From Cacajao melanocephalus (taxonomy: Eukaryota; Chordata; Mammalia; Primates; Pitheciidae), in the NCBI GenBank assembly GCA_963573385.1, contig CAUYLG010075582.1, positions 1 to 64,000 on the forward strand: DNA of 64,000 nt. The letters run 5' to 3'. Position 1 is the first letter of the stretch; each line of letters opens with the position of its first letter. Below the pieces are notes generated by a model that saw only the letters and a list, made by a program, of their open reading frames with translations, was not told the origin of the DNA and did not search any database. The translations under genes were made by a program, and so were the position numbers. Shown here piece after piece: positions 44,128-60,490 of this stretch.

Positions 44128-44760
44128 CTATGAAGAGAAAAAGAGGACTGAGACACAGAAGTCAATTGTAGCTTTCTTAAATTTTATATCAAGCAGACCT
44201 CTCGCTATTAATGCCAATCCTAATTTAGTTTTCCTCCTTCTCTACAACATAAGCTTCTGTCTTCTTTGTCCTATTAACTGTGGGAAGTTGGAGGGATAGG
44301 GATGCAGAGAGAGGATAGATTCTTCTTATTTCTGGTACTCAGGGAAAATAAAGATTAGGAAAAAAGAGGATTTCTGTAGAAATGTTGTCTTGGCATCAAG
44401 AATTTCAAGCCAACTTATTTCTAGTATTTAAAATAGATTCCTACATCAGTGATTCCTAATTTCTTCCCACATAAATGCATATCCTCCCTCAAACTATGTA
44501 CAGTTTTGCTTCAGTCTTCGAATTTCTAAGCCTCACCTATGAAGCAAGCAATTACTGCACTCAACTACAGGCCCACCGTCAGGCGGTCTTCAAGTCCCAG
44601 GATAAGAACCCCTCTGCCCTCTAGCCATCTCTAGGCCAGATGGTAACTATTATTTCTCATGTAATTTCTATAAGGAAATGTGCTCTGAATTAAAAACTCA
44701 TAAAAAAAGATTTGAGAAAACCAGTTTCTGAATGCTCAATTCAGAAAACAGGAGATTTAC
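44128..44760 (-). other. PAXBP1 intron between exons at 44761 and 44127
   Basis: 633-bp intron; no repeat or other feature recognised. Confidence 0.85.
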
Positions 44761-44905
44761 CTGTTAGTTTAGGAAGAATCACCTTTTCCACAATGGTAGG
44801 TAGTAGGGCAACATCTACATCATCTTTCTCTTGCTCTCGTTCTTCACAACCATAAAACAGCAAAGATTCAAACCAAAGCATATTCTCAAAGTCACGACAT
44901 TTTGC
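44761..44905 (-). CDS. PAXBP1: PAXBP1 GCFC-domain exon (residues ~642-690)
   Basis: 145 nt encoding AKCRDFENMLWFESLLFYGC, then EEREQEKDDVDVALLPTIVE and KVILPKLT. Acceptor AG at 44906-44907, donor GTAAAT from 44760. Confidence 0.97.
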
Positions 44906-45012
44906 CTAAAAGAATATTTAAAAGGTTACCTAAATATTTTAAATAGTGGCTATTTCTGCTTCCAGCTATAAGACAAACAAGAACTGAATTTAACCTTTGG
45001 TTGTAAACAACT

Positions 45013-46484
45013 AGAAACTGGACAGCTGGCGACATCATGATACCAGACTCCAAACTATACTACAAGGCTATGGTAACCAAAACAGCATGGTACTGATACA
45101 AAAACAGACACATAGACCAATGGAACAGAATAGAGAACTCAGGAATAAGACTGCACACCTACAACCACTGATCTTCAACAAACCTGACAGAAACAAGCAA
45201 TGGGGAAAAGATTCCCTATTTAATAAATGGTGCTGGGAGAACTGGCTAATCATATGCAGAAAATTGAAACTGGCCCCCTTCCTTAAACTATATACAAAAA
45301 TTAACTCAAGGTGGATTAAAGACTTAAATATAAAACCCAAAACTATAAAAACCCTAGAAGAAAATCTAGGCAATATCATTTGGGACATAGGAATGGGCAA
45401 AGATTTCATGACAAAAAGCCAAAAGCAACTGCAATGACAGCAAAAATTGACAAATGGGAGATCTAATTCAACTAAAGAGCTTCTACACAGCAAAAGAAAC
45501 TATCATCAGAGTAAGCAGGCAACCTATAGAATGGGAGAAAATTTTCTGCCATCTATCCATTTGACAAAGGTCTAATATGCAGAGTCTACAGGAAACTTAC
45601 ATAAACTTGTAAGAAAAAAACAACCCCATTAAAAAGCGGGCAAAGGACATGAATAGACACTTCTCAAAAGAAGACATCATGTGGCCAAACAAACATGAAA
45701 AAAGCTCAACATCACTGATCATTAGAGAAATGCAAATCAAAACCAGAATGAGATACCATCTCGCACTAGTCAGAATGGGAATTATTAAAAAGTCTAGGAG
45801 CAACAGATGCTGGTGAGGTTTTGGAGAAAAAGGAACACTTTTACACTATTGATGGGAGTATAAATTAGTTCAACCATTGTGGAAGACAGTGTGGCAATTC
45901 CTCAAAGATCTAGAGGCAGAAATATCATTTGAACTAGCAATCCCATTACTGGGTATATACCCACAGGAATATAAATCATTCTATTATAAAGATACACACA
46001 TATGTATGTTCACTGCAGCACTACTCACAATAGCAAAGACACAGAATCAACCCAAATGCCCATCAATGACAGACTGGACAGAAAAAATGTGGTACATATA
46101 CACCATCGAATGCTACGCAGCCATAAAAAGGAACGAGATCATGTCCTTTGCAGGAACATAGATGGAGCTGGAAGCCACTATCCTCAGCAAACTCACGCAG
46201 GAACAGAAACCCAAATACCACATGTTCTCACAAGTGGGAGCTGAACAATGAGAACATTTGGGCACATAGTGGGGAACAACACACACTGAGGCCTGTTGAG
46301 GGGTGGAGGTGGGTGTGGGGGCCTGGGGGAGCGAAAGCATCAATAGCTAATGGATGCTAGGCTTAACACTAAGGTGATGCATTGATCTGTGCTATAAACT
46401 ACCATGGCACATGTTTACCTGTTACAAACCTGCACTTGTACCCCAGAACTTAAAAGTTGAAGAAAAATAAAAAAGAACTGGACA
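45013..46484 (+). mobile_element. 5'-truncated L1 (L1PB-like) with target-site duplication
   Basis: Runs from the C-terminal part of ORF2 (ATACCAGACTCCAAACTATA at about 45042) through the 3' UTR to an A-rich end near 46472. The 3' UTR (CCATGGCACATGTTTACCTG, CCCCAGAACTTAAAAG) resembles L1PB. AGAAACTGGACA at 45013-45024 and AAGAACTGGACA at 46473-46484 form an imperfect duplication. ORF2 is broken into short frames. It lies antisense to PAXBP1. Confidence 0.93.
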
Positions 46485-47019
46485 AAAAACAATGGACCAC
46501 AGGCAGCACAAGACTATGACCCCTGAAAGAAAGGAATCAAATGAGGTGAGGTGCTAGTTCAGGACAGCAGAGCAGTTTTGCTGACTGGAGGAGACGGGGT
46601 GGAGTTCTGGAAGGCTGAGACAGCTGGAAGCTATGGGGCAGAAGAGTGGGCAACACAGAAGAACAACTCCAAAATGCAGTCTTGGGCCTTTGCTGTCTAC
46701 AAAGACACTTACGCACACAGCAAAACTTCAGAAGATCTGGCAAAGAGCACATGGGAACTAGAAGCTATGAGCTGAATGCTTCTCAGAGCTCATATTTTTT
46801 TCAGTTGTGTTTCCAGGGCTTCGACCTCAGCCCTCTTTTCCTTATAGTTCACAAATACAACCTACCCAATCTCAACAATGTCTACAGCTTCACCCACATG
46901 TTGGTAACTTCCAAAACCACATTGTAAACATCACCACTAGACCTCCATAGTCAATTCTAGCCCCCTCCCTTTTATGACAGACCAATAGGTCCTCTTGATT
47001 CCACTTCCTTAATTTACCT

Positions 47020-47312
47020 TTTTTTCCCCCTTTTTCTGACAGATCTTATTCTATCACCCAGGCTGGAGTGCAGTGGCACAATCATAGCTCATTATAGCCT
47101 CGATCTCTGGGGCTCAAGCAATCCTGCCTCAGCCCCCGAAGTAGCTGGGACTACGAGCATGTGCCATCACACCAGCTAATTTTTTTTTTCTTTTTTAAGT
47201 AGAGACAAGGTCTTGATATGTTGCCCAGGCTGGTCTTTTAACTCCTGAGCTCAAGCAATCCTCCTGCCTTGGCATCCCAAACTGTACAGGCATGAGCCAT
47301 CGTGCCTGGCCT
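47020..47312 (-). mobile_element. Alu (J-type), minus
   Basis: ACCCAGGCTGGAGTGCAGTG, CAGCCCCCGAAGTAGCTGGG and a terminal CATCGTGCCTGGCC, with several small deletions. Confidence 0.88.
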
Positions 47313-47698
47313 ATCAATTTTCCTCACCATGACCACTGACTTGGTTCATGTCCTCATTTCACACCTGCCTCATTGTGCCTTCCCATCTGGTTCTGAGTTC
47401 CTCTAGGATCAAAGGACCAAGTTCTTACTATTCATGTTCATATCCCAGTGTTACTACATGTCATTTTAGCTGGCTGAAAAAAAAATATGTAAACTGAAAA
47501 AAAAAAAAACCATACATAGCTCTTTTGGGAAGGGATGAAACTTAAAAGATCGTAGATCATAACCAGATACAATCTGTATCAACTACATCCTATGCCCCAT
47601 CGCCCCTGTAAAATATCTTGCTTAAGCTTACATCTCTAGCTTTGAGATTAAAATCACCCAAATTATAACACTTTCTAATAGTGACAGAAGCCACTCAC

Positions 47699-47898
47699 CT
47701 CAAGAGGAGTCCAAGTGAGGAGCTGAAGTCGTATCAGGGGATTGAATAATTTTGGCAAACAAAGGCCAATGTAAGCATCCTTGTAGGATGTGTAGTATTT
47801 TGAACGCCATGCTTCAAACTGTGACTTAATACAGTCAATTGAATAGAAACTTTCAAGGACATCTTCAAAAACTTTGCTGGATTCTTTTGAAATGCGAT
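47699..47898 (-). CDS. PAXBP1: PAXBP1 GCFC-domain exon (residues ~575-641)
   Basis: 200 nt encoding RISKESSKVFEDVLESFYSI through KLFNPLIRLQLLTWTPLE. It contains the conserved WRSKYYTSYKDAYIGLCLPK segment of the GCFC domain. Acceptor AG at 47899-47900, donor GTGAGT from 47698. Confidence 0.97.
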
Positions 47899-48364
47899 CT
47901 AAAAACAACAAAACCCCACAGAGAACCATACTTTAGTATGAAGTAGGAAAAAAACAGTCCAATATTTTCAGTGTTCTCTTTGTAGCTTCAGTATCAGAAT
48001 AAGATAGGCTCATTAACAAATGGCCAATTGTTAGTCACAATTTAAAGATAAATTAAAGTTTCAATCTGTCTTATGATGTAAACTAAGGTGCAGCCAGTCC
48101 TCATTTTGTAGTTCTAATGTGTACAATTTTTCTACCAGAGTTTCACGAAATAACACCTGCTCAATCAAGACGGTTCAAGTTTCAGTTGCCATGGTATATT
48201 AGCCATGAGTAATTGTGCTGCTAGCATTGTGGTCCACAAATCACTGCACAGATTAACAGCTGTGCATCATGATCAGTCACTAATCAGACTGCTTCATTCA
48301 AACTCTGTTGGTGATTATAACTGACATAGTCAACTATCAGCTGAATGGATGCTAGGAACTTTAA

Positions 48365-48692
<328 letters not shown>

Positions 48693-49538
48693 ATACTTTT
48701 ACGATGCCCCAGATTACTTGGGAAAAGGAAATGTTTACGATGGAGAGACCAAGTTCTGAGAACTTTCACTGCAAGATGAATCTTAACATTGCTAATAGTG
48801 AGACAGTCTAACATTTGTCATGCGCTTTTAGGCAGTATGAAACAGCATCCTGTATAAATTATTCTTGGGGGGGGAAAAAGTTTAATTTAAATCTAATTAA
48901 GTCTTCTAGTTTACAAGAAACAGATCAAAGGACAAGTTAAACAATGCTATGAGGAAACATACAGACCAGTCTAGAATATAGGATATTCTAAAAGAGAACT
49001 GGCCTGGTCTCTTTAAAAAGTTAATGTCTTAAACAAATAATAGGGGTGGGTGTGTGAACGTGTAGAATACTTGGGGATACTCATGTACTCTGGGTTAAAA
49101 AAATGTAACTACGAAGCAGAGCATGAACCTTAGGTGAATCCCGGTTTCAAAAAACACAAAATAACCCATAAAAACAGTTCCTAGAAAGGTTTTTTTTCAG
49201 AATGCCATTGAGGAAAATTAAACATGAACATGATATTAAGAAATGTGTTAATATTCTTATGTATGATAATAGTACTGTGCTAAAAAAAAAAAGAAATAAT
49301 CAGAATAGGCATCTAAAAAAAGAAAAAAGATAATGGTACTGTGATTATACAGAAAAATACATCCATTTTTTAGGAAATACACACTGAAATGTAAGGGAGT
49401 GAAGAGCGATGGAGTCTGTAAGTTACCCTCCGATGGTTCCGCACATACACACCTCCATGTATAAAGAGATCAGACAGACTTGGTGAAATCGCAAGCATTG
49501 TGCAATCTGTGATAGGTATATGGGTGATTGCTGTGCTA

Positions 49539-49587
49539 GTCTTTCAAATTTTCTATTTTTTTTTTTTTTTGGTCTTTCAAATTTTCT
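49539..49587 (-). mobile_element. 17-bp poly(A)-only insertion between 16-bp direct repeats
   Basis: GTCTTTCAAATTTTCT is perfectly duplicated at 49539-49554 and 49572-49587. The 17 bases between are one A, fifteen T and one G, i.e. essentially a poly(A) tail on the minus strand with no body. Confidence 0.9.
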
Positions 49588-50148
49588 GTTTAGAAATGTT
49601 CACTGTAAAAAAAAGTGAGAAAAAGAAGCTTCTCCAACTAAGTTCCAAATGGTGTGCAGCTGATACAATTCCAAACCATTATAACCAATGGTGGGAAATG
49701 AAGACTTCGGGATCCTTCTGAAAATGCCTGACACATAACAATGCTAACCATTCCTCTAGGGTGAGATTATTCATGACTCCCCAAATCAAGAGTTTCCTTC
49801 AGGGCTGAGTGCTCTACTGCCAAGCTTTACTTTTCTGGACCAGACAGGCTGCAATGAGAGCTGCCCTCAGGACCTGACACATTTCTAGTCACTTAAAATT
49901 CTACCATTTGGAAGAGTAACAACATTTATTATGAAGTACTAAGTACACCCTATGAGAAGGTGTGACCCCTATTTTTGAGAATTCATCATGATATTCACTA
50001 ATAAAAAGGCATGCCAATTTTTGCAATTAAAAAAGAAATGTCTGGTTCTAATGCAGAGGCCATGAAGATTCAAACCATTTCATGGTAAAAACCATTCCCA
50101 AGTAGAAACTAAATTGATGATGAGTCTTATTTCCAATAAATGTCTAAC

Positions 50149-50264
50149 CTTTTTCCAGATTGAAATTAGTAATATCTGTAGAAGTCTCTTCATCATCACT
50201 GGAAAGGCCTTCAAGGTGATCTGCCATCTTACCGGTTTGCTCTCTGGCTTGTCTACGACGAGTC
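50149..50264 (-). CDS. PAXBP1: PAXBP1 exon (residues ~536-575)
   Basis: 116 nt encoding TRRRQAREQTGKMADHLEGL then SSDDEETSTDITNFNLEK. A basic start is followed by an acidic Ser/Asp cluster. The donor GTTAGA (from 50148) is weak, with T at +3. Acceptor AG at 50265-50266. Confidence 0.97.
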
Positions 50265-50351
50265 CTAAATAATAAACATCAAGTTCCCAAACTAGATAAA
50301 AGAGACTCCTCCCTTCCCAAACAAGCCAATAGCAAGGGTTTTGAGAATTAC
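50265..50351 (-). other. PAXBP1: PAXBP1 87-bp intron
   Basis: By far the shortest intron here (GTAATT...TTTAG). If retained, the frame reads Arg-Arg then TAA at once, giving a protein truncated at about residue 536 without the GCFC domain. Confidence 0.93.
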
Positions 50352-50451
50352 CTCCTGGCCTCCCGCTCTGCAATGCGACGTTTTGCATGCTCCTGATACA
50401 GTGCCCGATCCCGTCCAAAGGAATCAAGATTTGGTGCCATCAGAGCTTTGT
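50352..50451 (-). CDS. PAXBP1: PAXBP1 Arg-rich exon (residues ~503-536)
   Basis: 100 nt encoding KALMAPNLDSFGRDRALYQE then HAKRRIAEREAR. It starts with the AC that completes the Asn codon. The donor GTAATT (from 50351) opens a very short 87-bp intron; reading through it meets TAA immediately. Confidence 0.97.
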
Positions 50452-51228
50452 CTGCAAAACAACAACAGTTAAAATTAAAAGCCATCTTTCAACAATCTTG
50501 AGGAAAGAGTTTGCACAGAATAAGCCATTATGATAGACGGCTTGCTAATCTCAACGGCAAGATTCTGCAATAACTGCTAAACCAGGTAGGTTTTTAGTTT
50601 AGAACAAATTTCAGTATTATTCTGCGTTCCCATTCTAAAAAGTAGAAAAATTAAAGAAGTGATTTCTTTTTAAGAGTTCAACGACCCTACAAATATGTAA
50701 TTGGGCTTACTCACTATTTTTATGTCTAAGTAACAGGACAGCAGGACTAGCTATCATGATGACCAAATAAATTAAAACTCTAAATTACCTGTGCAAAGGG
50801 AAAAATAACATATTACATTTTTAAGGAGGAAGAACTTAAGCATCACATTGAATATGATAGCAAGGAAACATAGATAGGAAGACATAAGAAAACAGCTTTG
50901 TTGCAAGAGTTCAATAAACGATTTTGATTTTGCTTTGTAGAAATTTGTTTTGTATCACTATTTTTAGAACAAGGCAACACTATAGACTGAAAACCGTATC
51001 TGAGCAGAACCAACTTACACCTTCTCAAACGCTCATCTTTCTCTTTCACAGCATAATTTCTTTCTTTTTGTGCCTTCCTAGTTTCCATTTCTCAAAAAAC
51101 ATTCTAGGGTAATTTCCTAGCTTTAGTTTCCAACCCTTCTACTTAAATTTACATTTCAGTTACCATGCTTTTAGTTTTCAAGAGACGGTTCTTATTCTCA
51201 CAATAGTCCTCTTCTATAGCATTCTATA

Positions 51229-51434
51229 CTCATGTTGAGTAGGATACATCTTATTACCTCCCTGGGACTCCCAACTGTTTGAAAGTATCCTGTTTACAGA
51301 AAACTAGCATACTTGCAGCAGCACTTCTGTTCTCATGTTGAGTAGGATACATCTTATTACCTCCCTGGGACTCCCAACTGTTTGAAAGTATCCTCTTTAC
51401 AGAAAACTAGCATACTTGCAGCAGCACTTCTGCT
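51229..51434. repeat. 103-bp tandem duplication
   Basis: Two head-to-tail copies, 51229-51331 and 51332-51434, both beginning CTCATGTTGAGTAGGATACA. They differ clearly only at a G/C site (TATCCTGTTTAC versus TATCCTCTTTAC) and near the right end. Confidence 0.97.
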
Positions 51435-52397
51435 TCCTCAGTCCCTTTGGTTCTACTGCTCAGGCTGGTCCTTATGATCACTAACTCCCTGTTGGAAGCG
51501 CTGTGTGTGTACGTGTGTAGGCAGGAGCTAACAGAGGTGTCTCCATCAGATCACTAGGTACGGAACCAGTTTTTTTGATGTGGATCCCCAGATTTTAGTG
51601 TCTCAGGGTCTTTATTTTGGAACTATTCTCTTTAATCAGAAAAGACTCCTCTAATCTCTTGCCTAGGTAGAAGAAAGGGTTGGGGAAACATCTGTCCACT
51701 ATACTTCCCTCATTTCTACATTTTAGTTCCACACTATGAAGATATTCTGGAAAATACAGGATAGTAAGGGGAGGCACACAACCCAAGGGATTGGGTGAGA
51801 GGGGAGGGAGGTGAGCACATACAAGATAAAAGACATCCAGTTAAGACTTGCATATTTTTTTACTTGATATCAGAGATGTGTCACCAAAAGCAGCAACAGA
51901 AAAAACAAAACCAAAAATAAGCTCTTACTTCAGAGTATCCTAACTATCCCAGACCCTACTATTTTAAAAGGTTGACTTTTTTTTTTTACTGAGTTTTTCA
52001 TTCATACTTCAAAATAGCTCTGAAATTAGAAAGGAGGTATGTTCCCGAGTGCACCAATTACAATGAAAAATTACTAAATCAGAAAGATGTCCCAGTCCTA
52101 GCTGTGAGTTCACTATCTACCCTAGATGAATTAGCTACCATATCCCAAACAATAAAAATAATTCCTGACTCAAGAGTTTTCTTTCATTCAAGAAATATTG
52201 TTAAAAATATTATTATACTTAAAACATTGCTGCACGCACAGGTTTTGTAAAATGTGCACTGGGGGAGACAGGTGTGTGTAACATGACTCAAGTGACAGCC
52301 TCCTCCATTTCTGTAAGAATTATACACAGTAATTGCAGATAAATGCTTATAAATCTAAACAGATGAATTTCGGACTATTCTTTGCCTTTTTTAAAAA

Positions 52398-52818
<421 letters not shown>

Positions 52819-53319
52819 TCATTTCTTTCCAACTTTCAATCAAATTAATAGATACAATTCAACTCTTCCTTCAAGTTCCCTCTAAGTAAAATAGCTCTGT
52901 ATTCTCAAGAACAAATTACAGGTGGGAAAAGGCATTTGATGCAATGTACAGCTCACAAAAACCATCTAACTTAAAAGAAAATTACCTCCCTTTGTAGTAT
53001 AATGGTTACCTGTAATCTGCCCCAGAAATCTGGTTCTGTCTGGATCAAAAGTGATCTGGGTAGGATGCATTAGTCATGTAGGTGGCTAACGTCAATAACC
53101 CAATTTAAGCTTCAGCGGCAAAAACAGAAGGTCACAGCCATTTATAGGGCTCATAGTTGAGTCTGCCTCAGCTATGAGGGCTGTATTACCATCTGTTTAT
53201 ATCTCTCCAAAACCCATCTGACATATAAGAGGATGCTTTCTCAGGGATCCAATGTCTCTCTGACTTAGAGGAGACCCTGTAGAGCAAAGAATTGCTTTCT
53301 GAAAGAATAACATTAGAGC

Positions 53320-53475
53320 TCTTTGCATTTGATCACCTGAAGTGCTTGTTTAACATGCAAATTTCTGGATGCTGAAGACCTAGTAAGAATCACTGGGGAT
53401 AGGACCAGAAAATCTGTATGTTAAACAAGTATCAGGTAATTGTAATGCACACTTCCATTTGAGAAATGCTGACAA
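53320..53475. mobile_element. hAT-Charlie relic (MER5/MER20-type)
   Basis: AGTGCTTGTTTAACATGCAA, AGTAAGAATCACTGGGGATA and GTATCAGGTAATTGTAATGC up to GAGAAATGCTGAC. Diverged. Confidence 0.6.
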
Positions 53476-53554
53476 AGGGAACAGAGAGATGACAAAAAAA
53501 AACCACAAAGAATTTTCCACTAGGAAAATTCCAATTAGCGCACTCAACGATACA

Positions 53555-53850
53555 GAGGGCAGGCTCACGTGGTGGCTCACGCCTATAATCCCAGCACTTT
53601 GGGAGGCTGAGGTGGGTGGATCATGAGGTCAGGAGTTCAAGATCAGCCTGGCCAATATGGTGAAACACCGTCTCTACTAAAAATACGAAAATTAGCTGGG
53701 CATGGTGGTGCATGCCTGTAATCCCAGCTACTCAGGAAGCCAAGGCAGGAGAATCGCTTGAATCTGGGGGGCGGAGTTTGCAGTGAGCTGAGATCATGCC
53801 ACCGCACTCTAGCCTAGGCAACAGAGCAAAACTCTGTGAAAAAAAAAAAG
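53555..53850 (+). mobile_element. Alu (S-type), plus
   Basis: GTGGTGGCTCACGCCTATAA to CACTCTAGCCTAGGCAACAG with an A-tail. GAGGGCA on both sides suggests a short target-site duplication. Confidence 0.92.
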
Positions 53851-54598
53851 GAGGGCAACGAGAAAAAAAGAACTAAAAGGTTTAAAACATCTAGTTAAAG
53901 GACCTCCACTAAACTATTTAGCAAGAGGTTTCCAATTATTCTGGTTTTCCAAAATGCACGTCACAATGATGGAAGTATAAATTCAATTTCTACATTTTTA
54001 TACAAAATTTCAAGAATTCTAAGCACCAACTGACTTACTAAAAAAAAAAAGCCCAGTATATAAGACAAACTAGAGAAAACATTTAAAAAGAAAATACAAA
54101 AATTTTGCTTTATCCAAAGGATGAAGCTCAAAACTCTCCTCCTCTTGGAGTTGTGTCATTTGTTAAGTTACAGCTTACCTCCCCCTACCCACAAAATGTC
54201 CACTCAAACTCTTCCACTGTGACCCAACAAAAGCATTTGTATTGGTGTTTTGAATGAAAATGGGGGAAAAAACCAATTAGCGCCAAACAGATAGTGGTTT
54301 TAACATAAAATACTGATAATGTCTTTTTTATACTCTAAAGGAGAATGAAAAAATACTCCCAAAGAAGAACAAGACTGACAGAATATTAGCACGTTTTTGA
54401 GCTCCTTTGTGAAGGTCTATTTTCTTAAACACAATTCAAATACATGCTGTTACAATTTTTAGATCTACCTGACACAAGAGCAAGGAAACTTGTTTCTTTA
54501 AAAAAAAAAAATGCTCCAAGATCTCTAATTTTCAATTAGGCTGCACTAAGTAAACAAGGTTGTTTAATGAATAATAAAAACCTTCAAGATGGACTGAC

Positions 54599-54722
54599 TT
54601 GAATGGCTTGAAAACTCCGAAGATTCATCTTTAATATCATCTTGTCGTCTTTGGACAAGGCGGGAAGCTCGCTGTTTGTACAGCTGATGTATTGCTGATT
54701 CAAGTTCATTAATCAGTGGCAC
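54599..54722 (-). CDS. PAXBP1: PAXBP1 exon (residues ~462-503)
   Basis: 124 nt encoding VPLINELESAIHQLYKQRAS, then RLVQRRQDDIKDESSEFSSH and S. The donor is GTCAGT (from 54598), a weaker form with C at +3. Reading through it adds 11 residues and then stops at 54566-54564. The acceptor AG is at 54723-54724. Confidence 0.97.
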
Positions 54723-58751
<4,029 letters not shown>

Positions 58752-58941
58752 CTTTTCACTGAAACACTCAAGCAAGTCTTGGACATACCCTCGCATTTCT
58801 TGCAAAAATTTATACCGTTCACCAATACCCCCAGAAGACCCTTCTAATCTTTCAATAGCCCTGGTAGAGTCCACTCGGCTTTGCAGATGTTTCTCATGCT
58901 GCTGTCGATTTGTTTTGTGCAATTCTTTCATGGAGTCCAAC
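58752..58941 (-). CDS. PAXBP1: PAXBP1 coiled-coil exon (residues ~398-461)
   Basis: 190 nt encoding LDSMKELHKTNRQQHEKHLQ through GYVQDLLECFSEK. The charged, leucine-spaced pattern is consistent with a coiled coil. Acceptor AG at 58942-58943, donor GTAAGA from 58751. Confidence 0.97.
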
Positions 58942-59453
58942 CTTAGGAACACAAAAGGATAAATATAACACATTTACATCCAAAGGTCTATGCTGTCAGG
59001 ACTCTTGCAATATTATAATATGCATTTAGTTCCACTATTAGAATATAAAAATATTTGGAATGGCATCTTTTCATCTGTACTGCTTTTTTTCTCAAAAAAA
59101 CAAAAAATGGCAGTTTACAGATTTCGTAGTTATTTTGTGGGCTAACCAAAATCTCACTTCTTGCCTTTCCCCCCAGTGTGACTACACTTTTTCAGAGTCC
59201 AAGAGGTACAAACTCAGAAATGTCTTCAACAAGATCATGGAGTGGCATTTTTTTTTTATAACTTTTCGAGGCTTCCACAGAAGTAATCCAAGAAGGTAGC
59301 AAAACAAAGTATGAAGTCATCTTCTGTTTAGCTTTTGAAGCTGGGCCAATGAATCTTCTTTGCTGATATTCTGCATCTGCTACCCCAGACTACATGTTGC
59401 CTGAGGGAACAGAAAGCTAGTGGACAGGTCTTTAAGAAGTTGATCTGCCCTAC
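58942..59453 (-). other. PAXBP1 intron between exons at 59454 and 58941
   Basis: 512-bp intron; no repeat or other feature recognised. Confidence 0.85.
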
Positions 59454-59671
59454 CTGTCTTTAAGCTGTTTCTTTACCAAATCAATAGTAACGGGAGTCAT
59501 CTCATTACTGGGAGTTTTGAAAGGGACTGTATTATCTGTTTTTTGAGATTTGGCATCTGATGATCCATAGGCTGTATAACTATAAGGAATGCCATAGGAT
59601 GAGCCGTAAGGCATTGTCTGGTAAGTGTTCTGGTAGTACATATTCACTTCTGCGGGCTGACTGGCTTGAAC
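59454..59671 (-). CDS. PAXBP1: PAXBP1 Tyr/Gln-rich exon (residues ~326-398)
   Basis: 218 nt encoding VQASQPAEVNMYYQNTYQTM, then a Tyr/Ser/Gly-rich segment (PYGSSYGIPYSYTAYGSSD), then TIDLVKKQLKDR. The Tyr-rich part looks disordered. Acceptor AG at 59672-59673, donor GTAGGG from 59453. Confidence 0.97.
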
Positions 59672-59904
59672 CTAGAAAAGAAATGCGATATAGATGAAAA
59701 CTAGTGGTTAAAACTTTGAAAATAATAATAAGCCTTTAGGGTTAAAAAAAACAACAGCAAAAATTATGCCCATTTGCCAAGCATTATGGAATAATTGCAG
59801 AATTCTTCAAAATTAGATAAAAGCAGGTTTGGATGAATGTCCTATCTCTTGGTGGAATCATTGAATTTATTTCTAATAATTTTCAGAAAAACAGATTATC
59901 AGAA

Positions 59905-60062
59905 AAGTTCAGAGTTGGAAGGGACATCAAAAATCATTTAAGGCCACCTTTGATCAACGAAGAGGATAAATGCCTTGCCCATGGTCACAGAATCAATGGG
60001 CAACCAGGGATTAGAATCTAAGACTCCTGACGTCCAGCCTAAGACTTTCTCTGTTGTGCCAT
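59905..60062 (+). mobile_element. MIR SINE
   Basis: GATAAATGCCTTGCCCATGG, TCACAGAATCAATGGGCAAC and CAGGGATTAGAATCTAAGAC up to TCTGTTGTGCCA follow the MIR core and 3' half. Confidence 0.75.
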
Positions 60063-60308
60063 TTTCTTAACTTCACCCAAATGTACGCCAACTCTGCCTA
60101 AAAACACTATTAACAAAAATAGGTTTACATTTATGCAATTGTTCTCACTGTATTACTTACTTTTTATAAAACAAATTGTTGTAACTATTTGGGAAGATAT
60201 TTTTTCATCGATCTCAAGTTTTTGCATTATTGAGAAATCCATTTTCTTCAAAATAATTCTTAAAGTCCAAAAAATAAGCTATACAAACAAAAAAGTTCTA
60301 TTTAAAGA

Positions 60309-60490
60309 AATGGCTCTCAAACTTTAGTGTGCATCAGAATCACTGGGAGGGCTTGTTGAACAGATTGCTGGCCCCACGACCCCAAGTCTCTGACTCTGTA
60401 AGGTCTCAGGGGGCTGAAAATTTGTTTCTAATGAGGTCCCAGGTGATGCTGATGCTGCTAACTAAAGGACTACTTTGAGAAAAACTGATC
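60309..60490 (+). mobile_element. hAT-Charlie relic (MER20/MER5-type)
   Basis: CTCTCAAACTTTAGTGTGCA, CATCAGAATCACTGGGAGGG and CCCAGGTGATGCTGATGCTG up to ACTTTGAGAAAAACTG. Near-complete element. Confidence 0.8.

Larger units (their letters stand above)
44906..47698 (-). other. PAXBP1 intron between exons at 47699 and 44905
   Basis: 2.8 kb intron with a 1.45 kb L1 and an AluJ. The part 46486-47015 is not recognised. Confidence 0.85.

Noticed and set aside
45087..46360. Several open frames resembling reverse transcriptase C-terminal sequence
   Set aside because: They are fragments of a 5'-truncated, frame-broken L1 ORF2, not a functional gene; reported as a mobile element only.
50080..50427. 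Minus-strand open frame of 115 codons over two PAXBP1 exons
   Set aside because: It is in a different frame from PAXBP1 and runs through the 87-bp intron; a shadow of the real exons.
52988..53060. tRNA-like string (TTTGTAGTATAATGGTTACC) suggesting a tRNA or mitochondrial tRNA relic
   Set aside because: Only an A-box-like segment is seen; no B box, no acceptor-stem pairing and no anticodon arm could be built.
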